NCBI GenBank assembly: GCA_025399215.1
Contig: MU621303.1
Span: forward strand, 1-29,020
Direction of reading: 5' to 3'
DNA length: 29,020 nt
Source of the DNA: Globomyces pollinis-pini
Lineage: Eukaryota; Chytridiomycota; Chytridiomycetes; Rhizophydiales; Globomycetaceae
Shown: positions 10,610 to 19,857 of the stretch, piece by piece
Numbering within the stretch: the stretch's first letter is position 1
How the letters are laid out: the number at the start of each line of letters is the position of its first letter
Translations under genes and position numbers: made by a program
The notes under the pieces: generated by a model
The model's input: the letters and a program-made list of their open reading frames with translations, nothing else
What the model was told of the DNA's origin: nothing
The model's database searches: none

Positions 10610-11361
10610 ATGATAGGATATAGACTAACGTTAAGTTTGTTACTACTACAAGGAGTTTTTGCTGATGAAACTATTACAGAGACAATGGTATCAACAACCA
10701 CTTCTCCTACTGCCACTACTACTAGTGTTGTTGCTTCAACCACACCAAGTTACTATGGAAAATGCTATAAAGCGAATAGAACTACTACAACTGTTGCTCC
10801 AACCACAACAACTACTACTACAACCACTAAAGCTGCCACTACCAATGCTGCCAAACCGACACAGGCTGTTAGTAGTCCAAAACCAGTTCCACCTGCTTCC
10901 AACCCTGCAAAAGTAGATACACCATCAGCCCCTAGCGGGTTTGCTGGCGACTGTCTCCAAGCCCACAACAGTGCCAGAGCCACCAAAGGAGTTGGCCCAT
11001 TAAGTTGGTCTCCACAACTTGTCTCCCAAGCACAACAATGGGCCAATATAATCGCATGTAACCCAACTTATTCAACTAACTTTTAGCTGGTTCTATGCGA
11101 CATTCAACCAACCGTAACAACGTCGGTGAAAATATCGCCATGGGTAGTGGATCATGTAGCTCAGCTGTCAGCATGTTTATGTCTGAGCAACGATTCTATC
11201 GTGATGGAACTATCATGGATGGATCCAATTACAATGTTTTTGGTCATTACACTCAGGTGATGTGGTCAAAAACAACTTCGGTTGGTTGTGCATCAGCAGG
11301 AAATAAGATTGTTTGTAATTATGCTCCAGCTGGAAATCAAAGAGGACAGAAACCTTATTAA
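10610..11361 (+). CDS. Secreted CAP/PR-1-like protein 2
   Basis: Exons 10610-11057 and 11087-11361 with one 29-nt intron; 240 aa. An upstream in-frame ATG exists at 10568, but the codon at 10610 starts a proper signal peptide (MIGYRLTLSLLLLQGVFA) and is preferred. Then come a Thr-rich tract, PSYYGKCYKANR, a second Thr tract, a Pro-rich linker and the CAP domain (AHNSARATKG, NVGENIAMG, FMSEQRFY, GHYTQVMWSKTTSVGCA, NYAPAGN). It has kept only the intron shared by all four paralogues and lacks the two others of CAP gene 1. The linker sequence differs from genes 1 and 3. Confidence 0.92.
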
Positions 11362-11877
11362 TAAATGAAAATGTGGATTCTTTTATGACTTTTTGTACAT
11401 TGTATTTCGATTGTTGTTTAAGTTTTAGTATAGAATGGGTTGATCAATCAATTGCTTTATCATTAATTTTTTACAAATGGTTTATCGGGAATATGGAAAC
11501 AAATTAAAGTACAGTATTTATATCTCGAGTGAGTAAACTATATGACTGATGAGAAAAAAACTTCATACAACAATCAACTAATTCTTCAATATTAAAATTT
11601 GGTCTTGTGTTTACAAAGCATGTGTTGGGTGGACCAGTAAAGGTTGTACCAAAAAGAACTTGAACGCATTGATTTTTATAATGGATAGTACTCATATAAT
11701 GCCACTGAAAGTTTTGAAAATCCAAAAGTATCCAAATCTATTTTGATTTGGTCATTGGCATTTGTAATTGAAGAATATTTTCGGGACTTGATTTTGGTTG
11801 TATCCGAAACAAACCCGAACCGTTGTACTAAGCATGCCCTTCTTATTTTCTTCTCCACTTAGACAGACTCATAATAA
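11362..11877. other. Intergenic between CAP genes 2 and 3
   Basis: About 515 bases. Minus-strand frames at 11504-11725 and 11676-11858 have no recognisable domain or splice support. Promoter of CAP gene 3 expected towards 11877. Confidence 0.5.
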
Positions 11878-12711
11878 ATGTACTCCGCTAAATTGTCTTT
11901 AGTATCATTAATCAACCTTGTGATTGCTCAGAGTAGTGTAGTGACTGATACTACAACTGTTCTTACCACAACAACTACAACTGTTGCTTCAACTACCACT
12001 CCTGCTGCAACAACAACTCCAAGTTATTATGGAAAATGTTATAAAGCTAATAGAACTACCACTACCACTGCTGCTCCAACTACTACCACTACAACCACCA
12101 CTACTACTACAGTTGCAAAAACCACCACTGTACCTCCAAAACCTACTGAAGCTGCTGCAAAGAAGCCAGAAGTTAAACAACCAGAACCTAAAAAACCTGA
12201 CACACCAGCTCCAGCCCCAGTCACCCCAAAATCATCTGGTGGTGGTTCTGATTACATTTCAGACTGTCTAAATGCACACAACAGTTACAGAGCTGCCAAG
12301 GTTTGGATATTTAAAATTAACGGTAGGGTGTCCCACCATTAGCTTGGAGTGCCGATTTAGCCAATAAAGCTCAAATTTGGGCCAATCGAATTGAAGGTAC
12401 CAAAATTTCATGTTGATCAATCAGGAACTCCATTGACATTGAACAGTCATTCCCATGTTCAAGGTGAAGGTGAAAATATCTCTGGTGCTGGAGGGGCATG
12501 TTCAGGAGCTGTCCGAGTATTTGCTGCCGAGGCTGCTATATACCGTGATGGATTCAAAATGGGTCAAGGTCCTAATAATGTTATGGTTGTTGGACATTAC
12601 TCTCAATTGATGTGGAGAACAACCACTCATGTTGGTTGTGCATCTTCTAAAAGTCGTGTCGTTTGCAAATACGTACCGCCTGGTAATTGGCCAAATGTTC
12701 TTGCATTCTAA
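11878..12711 (+). CDS. Secreted CAP/PR-1-like protein 3
   Basis: Exons 11878-12300, 12327-12396 and 12425-12711; introns 26 and 28 nt; 259 aa. Signal peptide (MYSAKLSLVSLINLVIAQ), Thr-rich tract, PSYYGKCYKANR, second Thr tract, Pro/Lys-rich linker, CAP domain (AHNSYRAAKG, LAWSADLANKAQIWAN, GEGENISGAGG, GHYSQLMWRTTTHVGCA, KYVPPGN). The linker is nearly identical at DNA level to CAP gene 1, whereas the CAP domains differ a lot. In place of the usual FMSE it has FAAE. It lacks the third intron of gene 1. Confidence 0.92.
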
Positions 12712-12769
12712 ACTAAATTTCATTACAATAGAATTTAAAATCTAAAAAATGAAGCTATTTATTTGTATG

Positions 12770-13626
12770 TTAATAAGCAAATGCACCCAAAGAGTTCCCT
12801 CTTGGAGTGTACTGACAGACAATTTTATCGGATGATTTCCCACATCCTACTCTGGTGGTTCCTCTCCACATAACTTGAGTATAATGTCCGACTTTATCAA
12901 ATCCATTTGCCTGCCCAGCATTACCGATCGGCGCTTTTGGGTTATAGAATCGTTCCTCTGACATGAACATGGATACAGCAGCTTGACAACCACCACCACC
13001 ACCATAGATGTTCTCACCTGATGGTCCGCCAGAATGTTTTAATGCTTTGCCTACAGTTCAATGAAAAATCAATCTTACCTCCGATAGTATTGGCCCAGTT
13101 TTGAGCTGAGGATGCTAATCCTGAGTCCCAAGAAAGTGGTGGCAATCCCTTATGGATAAGTCATATAGTTTGTTACCTTCCCTGAACGAGCATTATTGTG
13201 AGCCGCGATACATTCACCAGAAAATCCACCACCAGGCGACACTGGAGGAGTTAGATTTTGTGGAGGGCTTTTTTGTTCTGGTTTTGGAGGAGGATTTGGT
13301 TTTGGAGCTGGTGCAGGAGCTGGTTCAGGTTTCTTTGGCTCTGGAGCTGGTTCAGGTTTCTTCTCTTCTAGTTTTTTAGGTTCTGGGTTTGTTGTTGGGG
13401 ACACTTCAGGAGCGACAGTTGTGGTGGTTGCTACAGTAGTTTGTACAATAGTAGAAGTAGTGGTTACTCTATTAGCCTTATAACATTTTCCATAATAAGA
13501 TGGTACAGTAGTTGTAGTAGTTTCTGAAGTAGTGGTAGAGTCGGTTTGTGTAACAGTTAATGAACTAGTTGTATCCTGACCAAACACTACAGCAATCAAA
13601 CACAACAAATTCCATGATTTTCTCAT
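12770..13626 (-). CDS. Secreted CAP/PR-1-like protein 4
   Basis: Exons 13626-13177, 13148-13079 and 13050-12770; introns both 28 nt; 266 aa. The start at 13626 gives a normal signal peptide (MRKSWNLLCLIAVVFGQ); the frame is open further upstream but adds a basic, non-signal extension. Then a short Ser/Thr-rich tract, PSYYGKCYKANR, another Thr/Val tract, a long Pro/Lys/Glu linker with repeated PEPKKPEPAPAP, and the CAP domain (AHNNARSGKG, LSWDSGLASSAQNWAN, GENIYGG, FMSEERFY, GHYTQVMWRGTTRVGCG, QYTPRGN). It lies tail to tail with CAP gene 3, with 58 nt between stop codons. Confidence 0.92.
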
Positions 13627-14011
13627 TTTGTTTCTATCAAGTTTTTTGAATGTCAGCCTTCTTGGTTTTGTATAATTCCATGATTTGAAACTATGACGCC
13701 ATTGGCTCATTCAGTGGAGTTCAATGATGTGCCTCCTTTGTGGGTTTCTTGCACGATTGGATTTCATTCTTTTCTAAAATTATCATTTTTAGATCCAAAA
13801 TAAATTAGTCGCGATGTGGTAGTAAAATAAATAGTCGCGATTTGGTTGTAAAATAAATAGTAACGGATTCCTATTTATAACAAAATAGTATCCGATTCTT
13901 ATTAATAAATTGCTTAAAATGACTGAGGTGATGTATTGATCACATAGTAAATGATTGTGGTAATGCGTTCGTTGATCATAACGTGGCGAAAATTTTCAAT
14001 ACTTGGACAAA
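13627..14011. promoter_or_regulatory. Divergent upstream region
   Basis: About 385 bases between the start codons of CAP gene 4 and the oxygenase-like gene. It contains the TCGCGA repeat block and probably both promoters. Confidence 0.45.
13797..13875. repeat. Tandem 26-27 bp repeat with TCGCGA
   Basis: Three units starting AAAATAAA(T)TAGT at 13797, 13824 and 13850; the first two also contain the palindrome TCGCGA followed by TGTGGTAGT or TTTGGTTGT. The third is degenerate, and a further AAAATAGTATCCGATTC copy follows at 13882. They lie in the shared upstream region of CAP gene 4 (-) and the gene at 14012 (+), so a regulatory role is possible. Confidence 0.65.
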
Positions 14012-14911
14012 ATGCCATTCAATCCTGTATTTGCTCAAATTATCCTTGGAACGTATGATAAATCAAGTCCATTACATTTATTTAGTAACAACAAGGATTG
14101 TTTACTGCTAATATTTGATTTGTTAAACTGTGAATGGAATTTACATATTAATACAAAATCTACTGGATTACTTCTATTCCCCTCTCATTCAAGATTTCCA
14201 GACCCTCTCAAGGATCAGGACGGAAACCTTAAATCGGTTTATATTAATATGATGCCATTTGTTTTCAACTTCTCAACTATTGAAGAAATGTCACCAGAGA
14301 TATCTCGCTATCAACCAATGATTCAACAGTGTTTATTCAGTCATGCTACTGATCGTGGGAAAATATGTTACCTGACTATACATGAATCGTATGTGGAACC
14401 TGGTGAATCGCAACGTCGAGCAGGATTACATACTGAATCCCCTGGGAAATTTCATTTTGGTAAAGGTGAACATCAACATATCGATCGATTTTTTTGGGGT
14501 CGTGGTTTTATTGAAGGAAATCATCTTTCTGGTGGTATTTTTATGGCTTCCAATATTGATGATTCATGTCGAGTATGGAATGCACAAATCCAAGAAGTGG
14601 ATTCAAAATCAATTATTGGAGAACATGGTGATATTGAACATCTTCGAAATTTACTTGGTCCTAATTATACTTCTGTTCCTGCAAATTCAATCATTTGGAT
14701 TACTGATATGACTCCTCATGAATCTGTACCATTAAAACAGAGAACTTTTCGTCAGTACTTTAGATTAGTAACAAGTGAAATATCAGGATGGTATGAGGAA
14801 CATTCAACTCCAAATCCAAATGGTGTAAAACCAAATGCACCTATTATCAAAGGCAATAAGTTTGGTAATATGAAATATATTCCAGGAACATCAAAGTGTG
14901 GTATATCATGA
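14012..14911 (+). CDS. Putative 2-oxoglutarate/Fe(II) oxygenase-like protein
   Basis: Single exon, 299 aa, starting at the first ATG (14012). No signal peptide or membrane segment. I do not recognise a named family, but the pattern of candidate metal ligands fits a double-stranded beta-helix oxygenase: His140-Thr-Glu142 in RRAGLHTESPGKF, His236 in TDMTPHESVP, and an Arg about 11-15 residues later (RQYFRLV) that could hold 2-oxoglutarate. The spacing of about 95 residues between HxE and the distal His is within the usual range. Substrate unknown. Alternative: a non-catalytic cupin-like protein. It is the only intronless protein of this size on the plus strand here, which could mean retroposition or transfer, but its base composition is like its neighbours. 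Confidence 0.8.
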   Translation: MPFNPVFAQIILGTYDKSSPLHLFSNNKDCLLLIFDLLNCEWNLHINTKSTGLLLFPSHSRFPDPLKDQDGNLKSVYINMMPFVFNFSTIEEMSPEISRYQPMIQQCLFSHATDRGKICYLTIHESYVEPGESQRRAGLHTESPGKFHFGKGEHQHIDRFFWGRGFIEGNHLSGGIFMASNIDDSCRVWNAQIQEVDSKSIIGEHGDIEHLRNLLGPNYTSVPANSIIWITDMTPHESVPLKQRTFRQYFRLVTSEISGWYEEHSTPNPNGVKPNAPIIKGNKFGNMKYIPGTSKCGIS

Positions 14912-15152
14912 TGCTATTGAATTCAAATATATATGTTTACTTGTATTCTTATCGTTAAATTTCGCGTTTAGTTCACCATTACCATCAATACCTATTAATG
15001 ATGTAAACTCAACCCAACATTTTAACGATATGATGGATTTGGAATGTCATTTCAAACTACTCGGATAGGTCTATACCGTTTTTCTCGAATGGAATTACCG
15101 TGTAAATATACCATTCGCGTTTACTTAAAATGGCATTTTATTCACAACAAAG

Positions 15153-16505
15153 TCACTTTACACGCTTGTTAAATTCTGCTTTCTCTTGCAAAGTAATTTC
15201 ATCTTCAATTCTTGAAACAACTTCTTGGGGAAGAATCCTGACTGTTGTATATAATGGTTGACCATCAATATAGCCAGAGACAAATGATGGTTGCTTCTTT
15301 CCATACTTTGACTCAGAAAATTTTTGTAAACGTGTCGATTGCCTTTGTGGTTTCTCTAAAGTATCGAAGTATTTTGGGTTTATAATACTCTTATTTGGAG
15401 ATTGCATTACTTGCGATGATTCTTCGATTGATACTTGATTCATAGATTCAACCAAGGACTCTCGTTTTGATAGTAAACATATAACAATGGCCTTTAAGAA
15501 TGCTTTGCCCATTCCTTTAACCAAGCTGGAATTGACATGGGGAGAATGGGTTTCGTCATTGTCATAAGGAAAGGTCAGTATAGTATTCCGTGCCTTATTC
15601 TCTACGAACAACTTCCATTGTCCTTGTGTAAAGAGAAATGTAGGGCAATTGAATGCATACAATGCGGATAAGACTTGAATGCCTCTTGATGAGTGATACC
15701 ACATTTCTCCCGGTCCAAAAGTCCGAAGTGTTTTAACTTCTGATGCAATGAGATGAACACCATCAGCACTGAGGAAATGAGGGTCGCATTTGCTTCTGAT
15801 ATCATACTCATGTCTAGCCAAGAGACCACCAACGATGATTTTTGTTTCTGAATCAGAAATCATGTCTACACCAAGTCTGTCGGCCATATTTGAAACGATA
15901 CTGCTGAACTGAGCTTGAATAGAAGCTTCTGAAGTATTTTCTGGTAATTCAATGAAACGTTTGAGTTTCCTAAAGATATAGCCATCTTGAACAACTTGAT
16001 TGTACATTGTATACCAATCATCGGGTGTATTCAATAGCTTAGCCAATGCATCCAGTTTACCGACGTTTTCAATATTCCGATAAATAAACGGATTCAGTAA
16101 TCGGTGTGATAAGTTTGACGCAGTCGGTTTCCTAACGAGTATAACGTTAACCCCTTTGTTTGTTTTCAAAGTCTGAGGTTCCAGTAACCAGGTACTTGAT
16201 GCTGGGGTGATCTGGTGGTCCAGATATTGCTGATTCTGTTGTAGTCTTGTAGAAGTAGAGAACTGTTCTTCATCCTCTGCGTCGACTTCAAACTGAGCTT
16301 CCCCTTCTGACTCAGTGTCAGTACCTGCATAGTTTTGATCATAAGTGCGAACAAGGTGACCGTCTGGTAAAGAAGGTGTGATTTCTACCATCGAGTGCCT
16401 ATTCGTCTGAAAAAAAAAAACGATTCGGTCACAAACTTTAGAGGTCATTCTAACACTTCCGGCACATCCTAAAAGAGTCACAGGTATTGCACCATACCCG
16501 ATCAT
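15153..16505 (-). CDS. PD-(D/E)XK nuclease-like protein
   Basis: 450 aa if read without introns. An acidic, disordered segment lies at about residues 60-85. The second half carries CDPHFLSADGVHLIASEVKT: Asp241, then Glu256-Val-Lys258, the D...ExK pattern of PD-(D/E)XK nucleases, followed by a helix-strand region (RGIQVLSALYAF, PTFLFTQGQWKLFVEN). Such domains occur in fungal Crinkler-type and transposon-derived proteins of unknown role; I cannot say which. The C-terminus is basic and polar. The start is uncertain: a 30-nt GT...AG segment with a T11 tract (16436-16407) lies in frame without a stop, and removing it or starting at Met39 gives more natural N-termini. Confidence 0.7.
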   Translation of the reverse strand: MIGYGAIPVTLLGCAGSVRMTSKVCDRIVFFFQTNRHSMVEITPSLPDGHLVRTYDQNYAGTDTESEGEAQFEVDAEDEEQFSTSTRLQQNQQYLDHQITPASSTWLLEPQTLKTNKGVNVILVRKPTASNLSHRLLNPFIYRNIENVGKLDALAKLLNTPDDWYTMYNQVVQDGYIFRKLKRFIELPENTSEASIQAQFSSIVSNMADRLGVDMISDSETKIIVGGLLARHEYDIRSKCDPHFLSADGVHLIASEVKTLRTFGPGEMWYHSSRGIQVLSALYAFNCPTFLFTQGQWKLFVENKARNTILTFPYDNDETHSPHVNSSLVKGMGKAFLKAIVICLLSKRESLVESMNQVSIEESSQVMQSPNKSIINPKYFDTLEKPQRQSTRLQKFSESKYGKKQPSFVSGYIDGQPLYTTVRILPQEVVSRIEDEITLQEKAEFNKRVK

Positions 16506-17223
16506 CGCCTTCCTTTGATTTAAGTCTACGGATAAGTTTGGATGAAAATTAATGGAAATTCAAATGTTATAGCTTGAGAAGTCTCAGCTATCATACGATA
16601 ATATACTCCTGATAGTTTACAATTGCATGCAGAAAATATTACAATTGTAATTCAATATGTGCTATATTAAATTAATTGTTCAGTGCATAGAAAGATCACT
16701 ATGATCACCTAAACCAAATGTGAAGGTCCACATTTTTTCGTATTGATGACGGTTAGAGAATATCAAAAACGTCGCGTTATCAAGGCAATGATCAAAGATT
16801 GGTGTTGATGAATATTTTTGGGAAATCGGCGACTGTTTTTCAGTGTAACAACCCTATGTCTTGAATAACGTTTATGGCGACGTATTTGGCTGGACGATGT
16901 CATGATTCGACTCCAACTTAGGTGTATCTACAAATCTACTCTTCATCTTTGTATAAGCCATCTACCGATATGGGTGAACATCTTGCTTTCATCCAATACC
17001 ACTTGGAAAACATTGAGTAACTTCAAAATACTACCACCTTTTGTACAATCTCGCGTTTTACCAATAAAGAAATAAGCAAAACTTGATGATACTAATGAGA
17101 TGAATGAATAAAGTTTGCTTAAATTGCTTAACTTTCGACCAAACCGGATAAACCTTGTGGGTCTCCAGCTCAATAAAGAAATTGAAACACCAAAAAAATT
17201 AAACAATTAAAATCTTTATAAAA
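16506..17223. other. Mostly non-coding interval
   Basis: About 720 bases. 16506-16942 shows no supported coding frame. The end contains a small minus-strand frame described separately and the short leader of the gene at 17224. Confidence 0.45.
16943..17206 (-). CDS. Possible small gene or remnant, faintly PEX11-like
   Basis: Open frame of 87 aa. The stretch RFIRFGRKLSNLSKL followed about 35 residues later by VVLDESKMFTHIGRWL loosely follows the order of conserved segments in the peroxisome-proliferation protein PEX11, but it covers less than half of that family and no flanking exon could be joined. Its start codon is only 17 nt from that of the plus-strand gene at 17224, leaving little room for two promoters. 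It may be a remnant or chance frame. Confidence 0.25.
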   Translation of the reverse strand: MFNFFGVSISLLSWRPTRFIRFGRKLSNLSKLYSFISLVSSSFAYFFIGKTRDCTKGGSILKLLNVFQVVLDESKMFTHIGRWLIQR

Positions 17224-17754
17224 ATGTACTGCTTAGTGATTTTATTTGATATGGCTATGGGAGCAGGTTTACCAATCATCAATCAATTGAAACCAAATTT
17301 AACTTCAGGTATCGTTATTGATCGATACCATTCCCTAGCAGTGAAATTTTATCCAACAGCATCGGATAATCTGTTTGAAAAGGCTATCATATCATTAGGA
17401 ACATTGAATGTCAAGAGTCCATACAATTCTGTTACTCTCTCTCTTTGTCAAAACAAGGATGAATTACCTGTTTGGAATGATTGTATAGAATCTAGTACTT
17501 TCAATTTACCGAACCGTGATGTTTATGAATTAGAATGGATTTCTAGAGATGTACCGCGATTACCACAGGATTCTTATTGGTTAATGGTTACGGGTAATGG
17601 TAGAAATCAAGGATCTGGATTTACCTGGTTTGATGCTGATTACACCAACCCTAAAGTCTATAATCTTACCACCGCCTATTGGAATCGTGATCATTATGAT
17701 TTGAAGAATTCCAACTATGGACCTTCTTTATTTTTAACTCTCCAATTATTCTAA
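17224..17754 (+). CDS. Secreted beta-rich protein
   Basis: Single exon, 176 aa. The hydrophobic start (MYCLVILFDMAMGAG) could be a signal peptide. The rest looks like a single beta-sandwich: VTLSLCQNKDELPVWNDC, then LPQDSYWLMVTGNG and SGFTWFDADYT, ending in GPSLFLTLQLF. This strand pattern resembles surface proteins with 'choice-of-anchor R'-type domains, which have a conserved YWL(V/M)(L/V)TG strand. Two cysteines could form one disulfide. Function unknown; no membrane anchor or GPI tail is visible. Confidence 0.75.
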   Translation: MYCLVILFDMAMGAGLPIINQLKPNLTSGIVIDRYHSLAVKFYPTASDNLFEKAIISLGTLNVKSPYNSVTLSLCQNKDELPVWNDCIESSTFNLPNRDVYELEWISRDVPRLPQDSYWLMVTGNGRNQGSGFTWFDADYTNPKVYNLTTAYWNRDHYDLKNSNYGPSLFLTLQLF

Positions 17755-17834
17755 TAAACTCAACCATCTTCAAGTTCAATCTGTTAATTTAATTTTACAT
17801 AATTTTTATTTAGTTTATAGGTTGGCAAATCTAT

Positions 17835-19513
17835 TTATGGTGTAGCAAACATATTGTCACTTATAGGTAAATGAAGATATACCACCTCAGATTTTGATTT
17901 TCGATTCTTTACAGCAAACTTTTTGTTACCAGTGGGAGGAGCATTACTCGATGGGACAGTTCCTTGACTCCCAGTTTGACTACTACCTTTGATACCATTG
18001 ATAAAACTTTCCTTGGCTTTGCCTTGAAATGGACAGTTGATGTTTAATTGGTTTGTCAAGGAAGGAGTATATCCAATATAAGATAGAACAGCAATTTTCG
18101 TGGTGGCAATATACTTGACTATAGTAGTTCTGTTTAAGGTTGGAGAAATAACAGGGTCTTGAACACATAATTGAATGATTTCATTAAGACCGGGATCATT
18201 GAGTGCACCCAATCGTTGATTAGGTGAATAGGACACTGTAAAATTCATTGTGAAATTGGTTTGTGTCCTTGGAGGGAACGTAATGGTTCCAAAAGTACCT
18301 TTACCAATAGGTGTTTCGCGATTTGCGTTACTGACCTTGATTCGATTTGGATCGATTCTACCAAAAAGACCTTCTGCTGGAGATGGGATTTGTTCATTGA
18401 TAAAAGTGGAATTTGCTAATGTAAAAGCCTATACATAAATATTTTAATATCTCTTACATTTAAATCAAGTTCATCGATTTTCAAATGATAAGAATTTGGA
18501 TTGAATACACCAATGTTCATAATCATACCCATTTCGAAACTGAAATTAATATTTTCTTGAGTCAAGTCAACAGGTGTGAGTTTGAAAGAACTACCAGGTG
18601 CAACATTGATACTATTAACTTGAATATCTGGTATTCTAGAGTTTTAGATTATGAATTTAAATCACCTTGGGAAGAATAGAAATGTTAGGACACCAATAAT
18701 CAATAACAACACTGCAGTGATGGATAGGCAAATATTTCTTCTTTTGCGGTTGGTTGGGATACAACAATACATGCAGTTTCTTTCAGGCTTTTCAGGAGTC
18801 AATTGAGGATACGTCAAATCTTCCTTGCCATCCACCAACTTATCATTTGATGCAGATTTATTCATATATGAATCTGTAGCTTCAAAGTTTGCCGATGGTG
18901 AAGGTTCTTGAGGTTTTAAACTTCTACGACGAATATCATTTGATTCTAATGGACTAACTTTAGCAACGGATGCCATTTGCATTGGAACAGGCTCAACTGG
19001 CATTCTTGGTTGATTGGAGAACGTTGCATTACGTGGAAGTGTAATGGCTTCTTCCATCATTGGAGCATTGACATATTCTTGATTTGCTACCAATTTGGAA
19101 GCTGGGGGTTGTTGTGGTACAGGACCCGATTGATTATATACAGGATTTGGATTATCAAATGGACCATTTCTAGGGATTGTAAAAGCTTCCGACATTTGAG
19201 CAGGTTGAATGTATTGGTCATGAATAGGTTGTGGTTGATATTGCGGATTCGGGTAACCATTAGGCTGGTATTGGTCAGGATAATAACCATCATTCTGTCT
19301 ATAGTCGTTATTGTAAGGATACTGTTGTTGTTGACGGTAAGGGTCTTGCTGGTCAGGATAATACTGTTGCTGAGGATAATTAGGGTACTGTTCAGGATAT
19401 CTCTGATTTGGCATAGTATTTGAATTTGGCTGTTCATACTGGTAAGGGTTTACATCAGAATATATTGAATTGAGCGTGTTAGAACGCAGTTCATTCTCTC
19501 GTTTATTTGCCAT
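17835..19513 (-). CDS. Type II membrane protein with LEA-like domain
   Basis: Exons 19513-18666, 18635-18458 and 18428-17835; introns 30 and 29 nt; 539 aa. The first ~250 residues are disordered and rich in Pro, Gln, Tyr and Asn (QYPNYPQQQYYPDQQDPY-like). A Cys-rich juxtamembrane motif (CMYCCIPTNRKRR) precedes one membrane helix at about 261-282. The C-terminal part starts PDIQVNSINV and contains GVFNPNSYHLKIDELDLN and a Phe-Thr-Met-Asn-Phe strand, typical of LEA_2/WHy beta-sandwich domains seen in plant NDR1/HIN1-like and many fungal membrane proteins. The Cys residues next to the helix may be palmitoylated. It ends in a Lys/Ser-rich tail. Stop lies 77 nt from the stop of the convergent gene at 17224-17754. 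Confidence 0.85.
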
Positions 19514-19857
19514 TTGAAAAAGTCATTGGGTTCCCAATTTCCTTTATTTTATAGAATTAGGCTCAAGGGGGGCTTCTTTTGGCTGTGATATTGAAACTTT
19601 GAAAAGCTTCTGCTCCCAATGCGCGTCATTACTTGGCCTTCAATGTTGATTAGAAAATCATGAATGGAATTGAAATGCTTTGATTTGTCGTTGATTTTCG
19701 TGTTTTCGTTCAAATGAATCGGAATTTGACAGAGGCGTTAAACTCCTCAACGAGGCCCCAAGTAACAATCTTAAAAAAGATCCCATTAATCTTACGTATC
19801 GAAACCTACCAGGAAAGTTGAATCGCCATCAAAAAAGAATAATAGAATTGTATCATT
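19514..19857. other. Intergenic, no gene seen
   Basis: About 340 bases between the LEA-domain gene start and the NmrA-like gene stop, both on the minus strand. No coding frame; the half near 19514 should be the LEA gene promoter. Confidence 0.5.
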
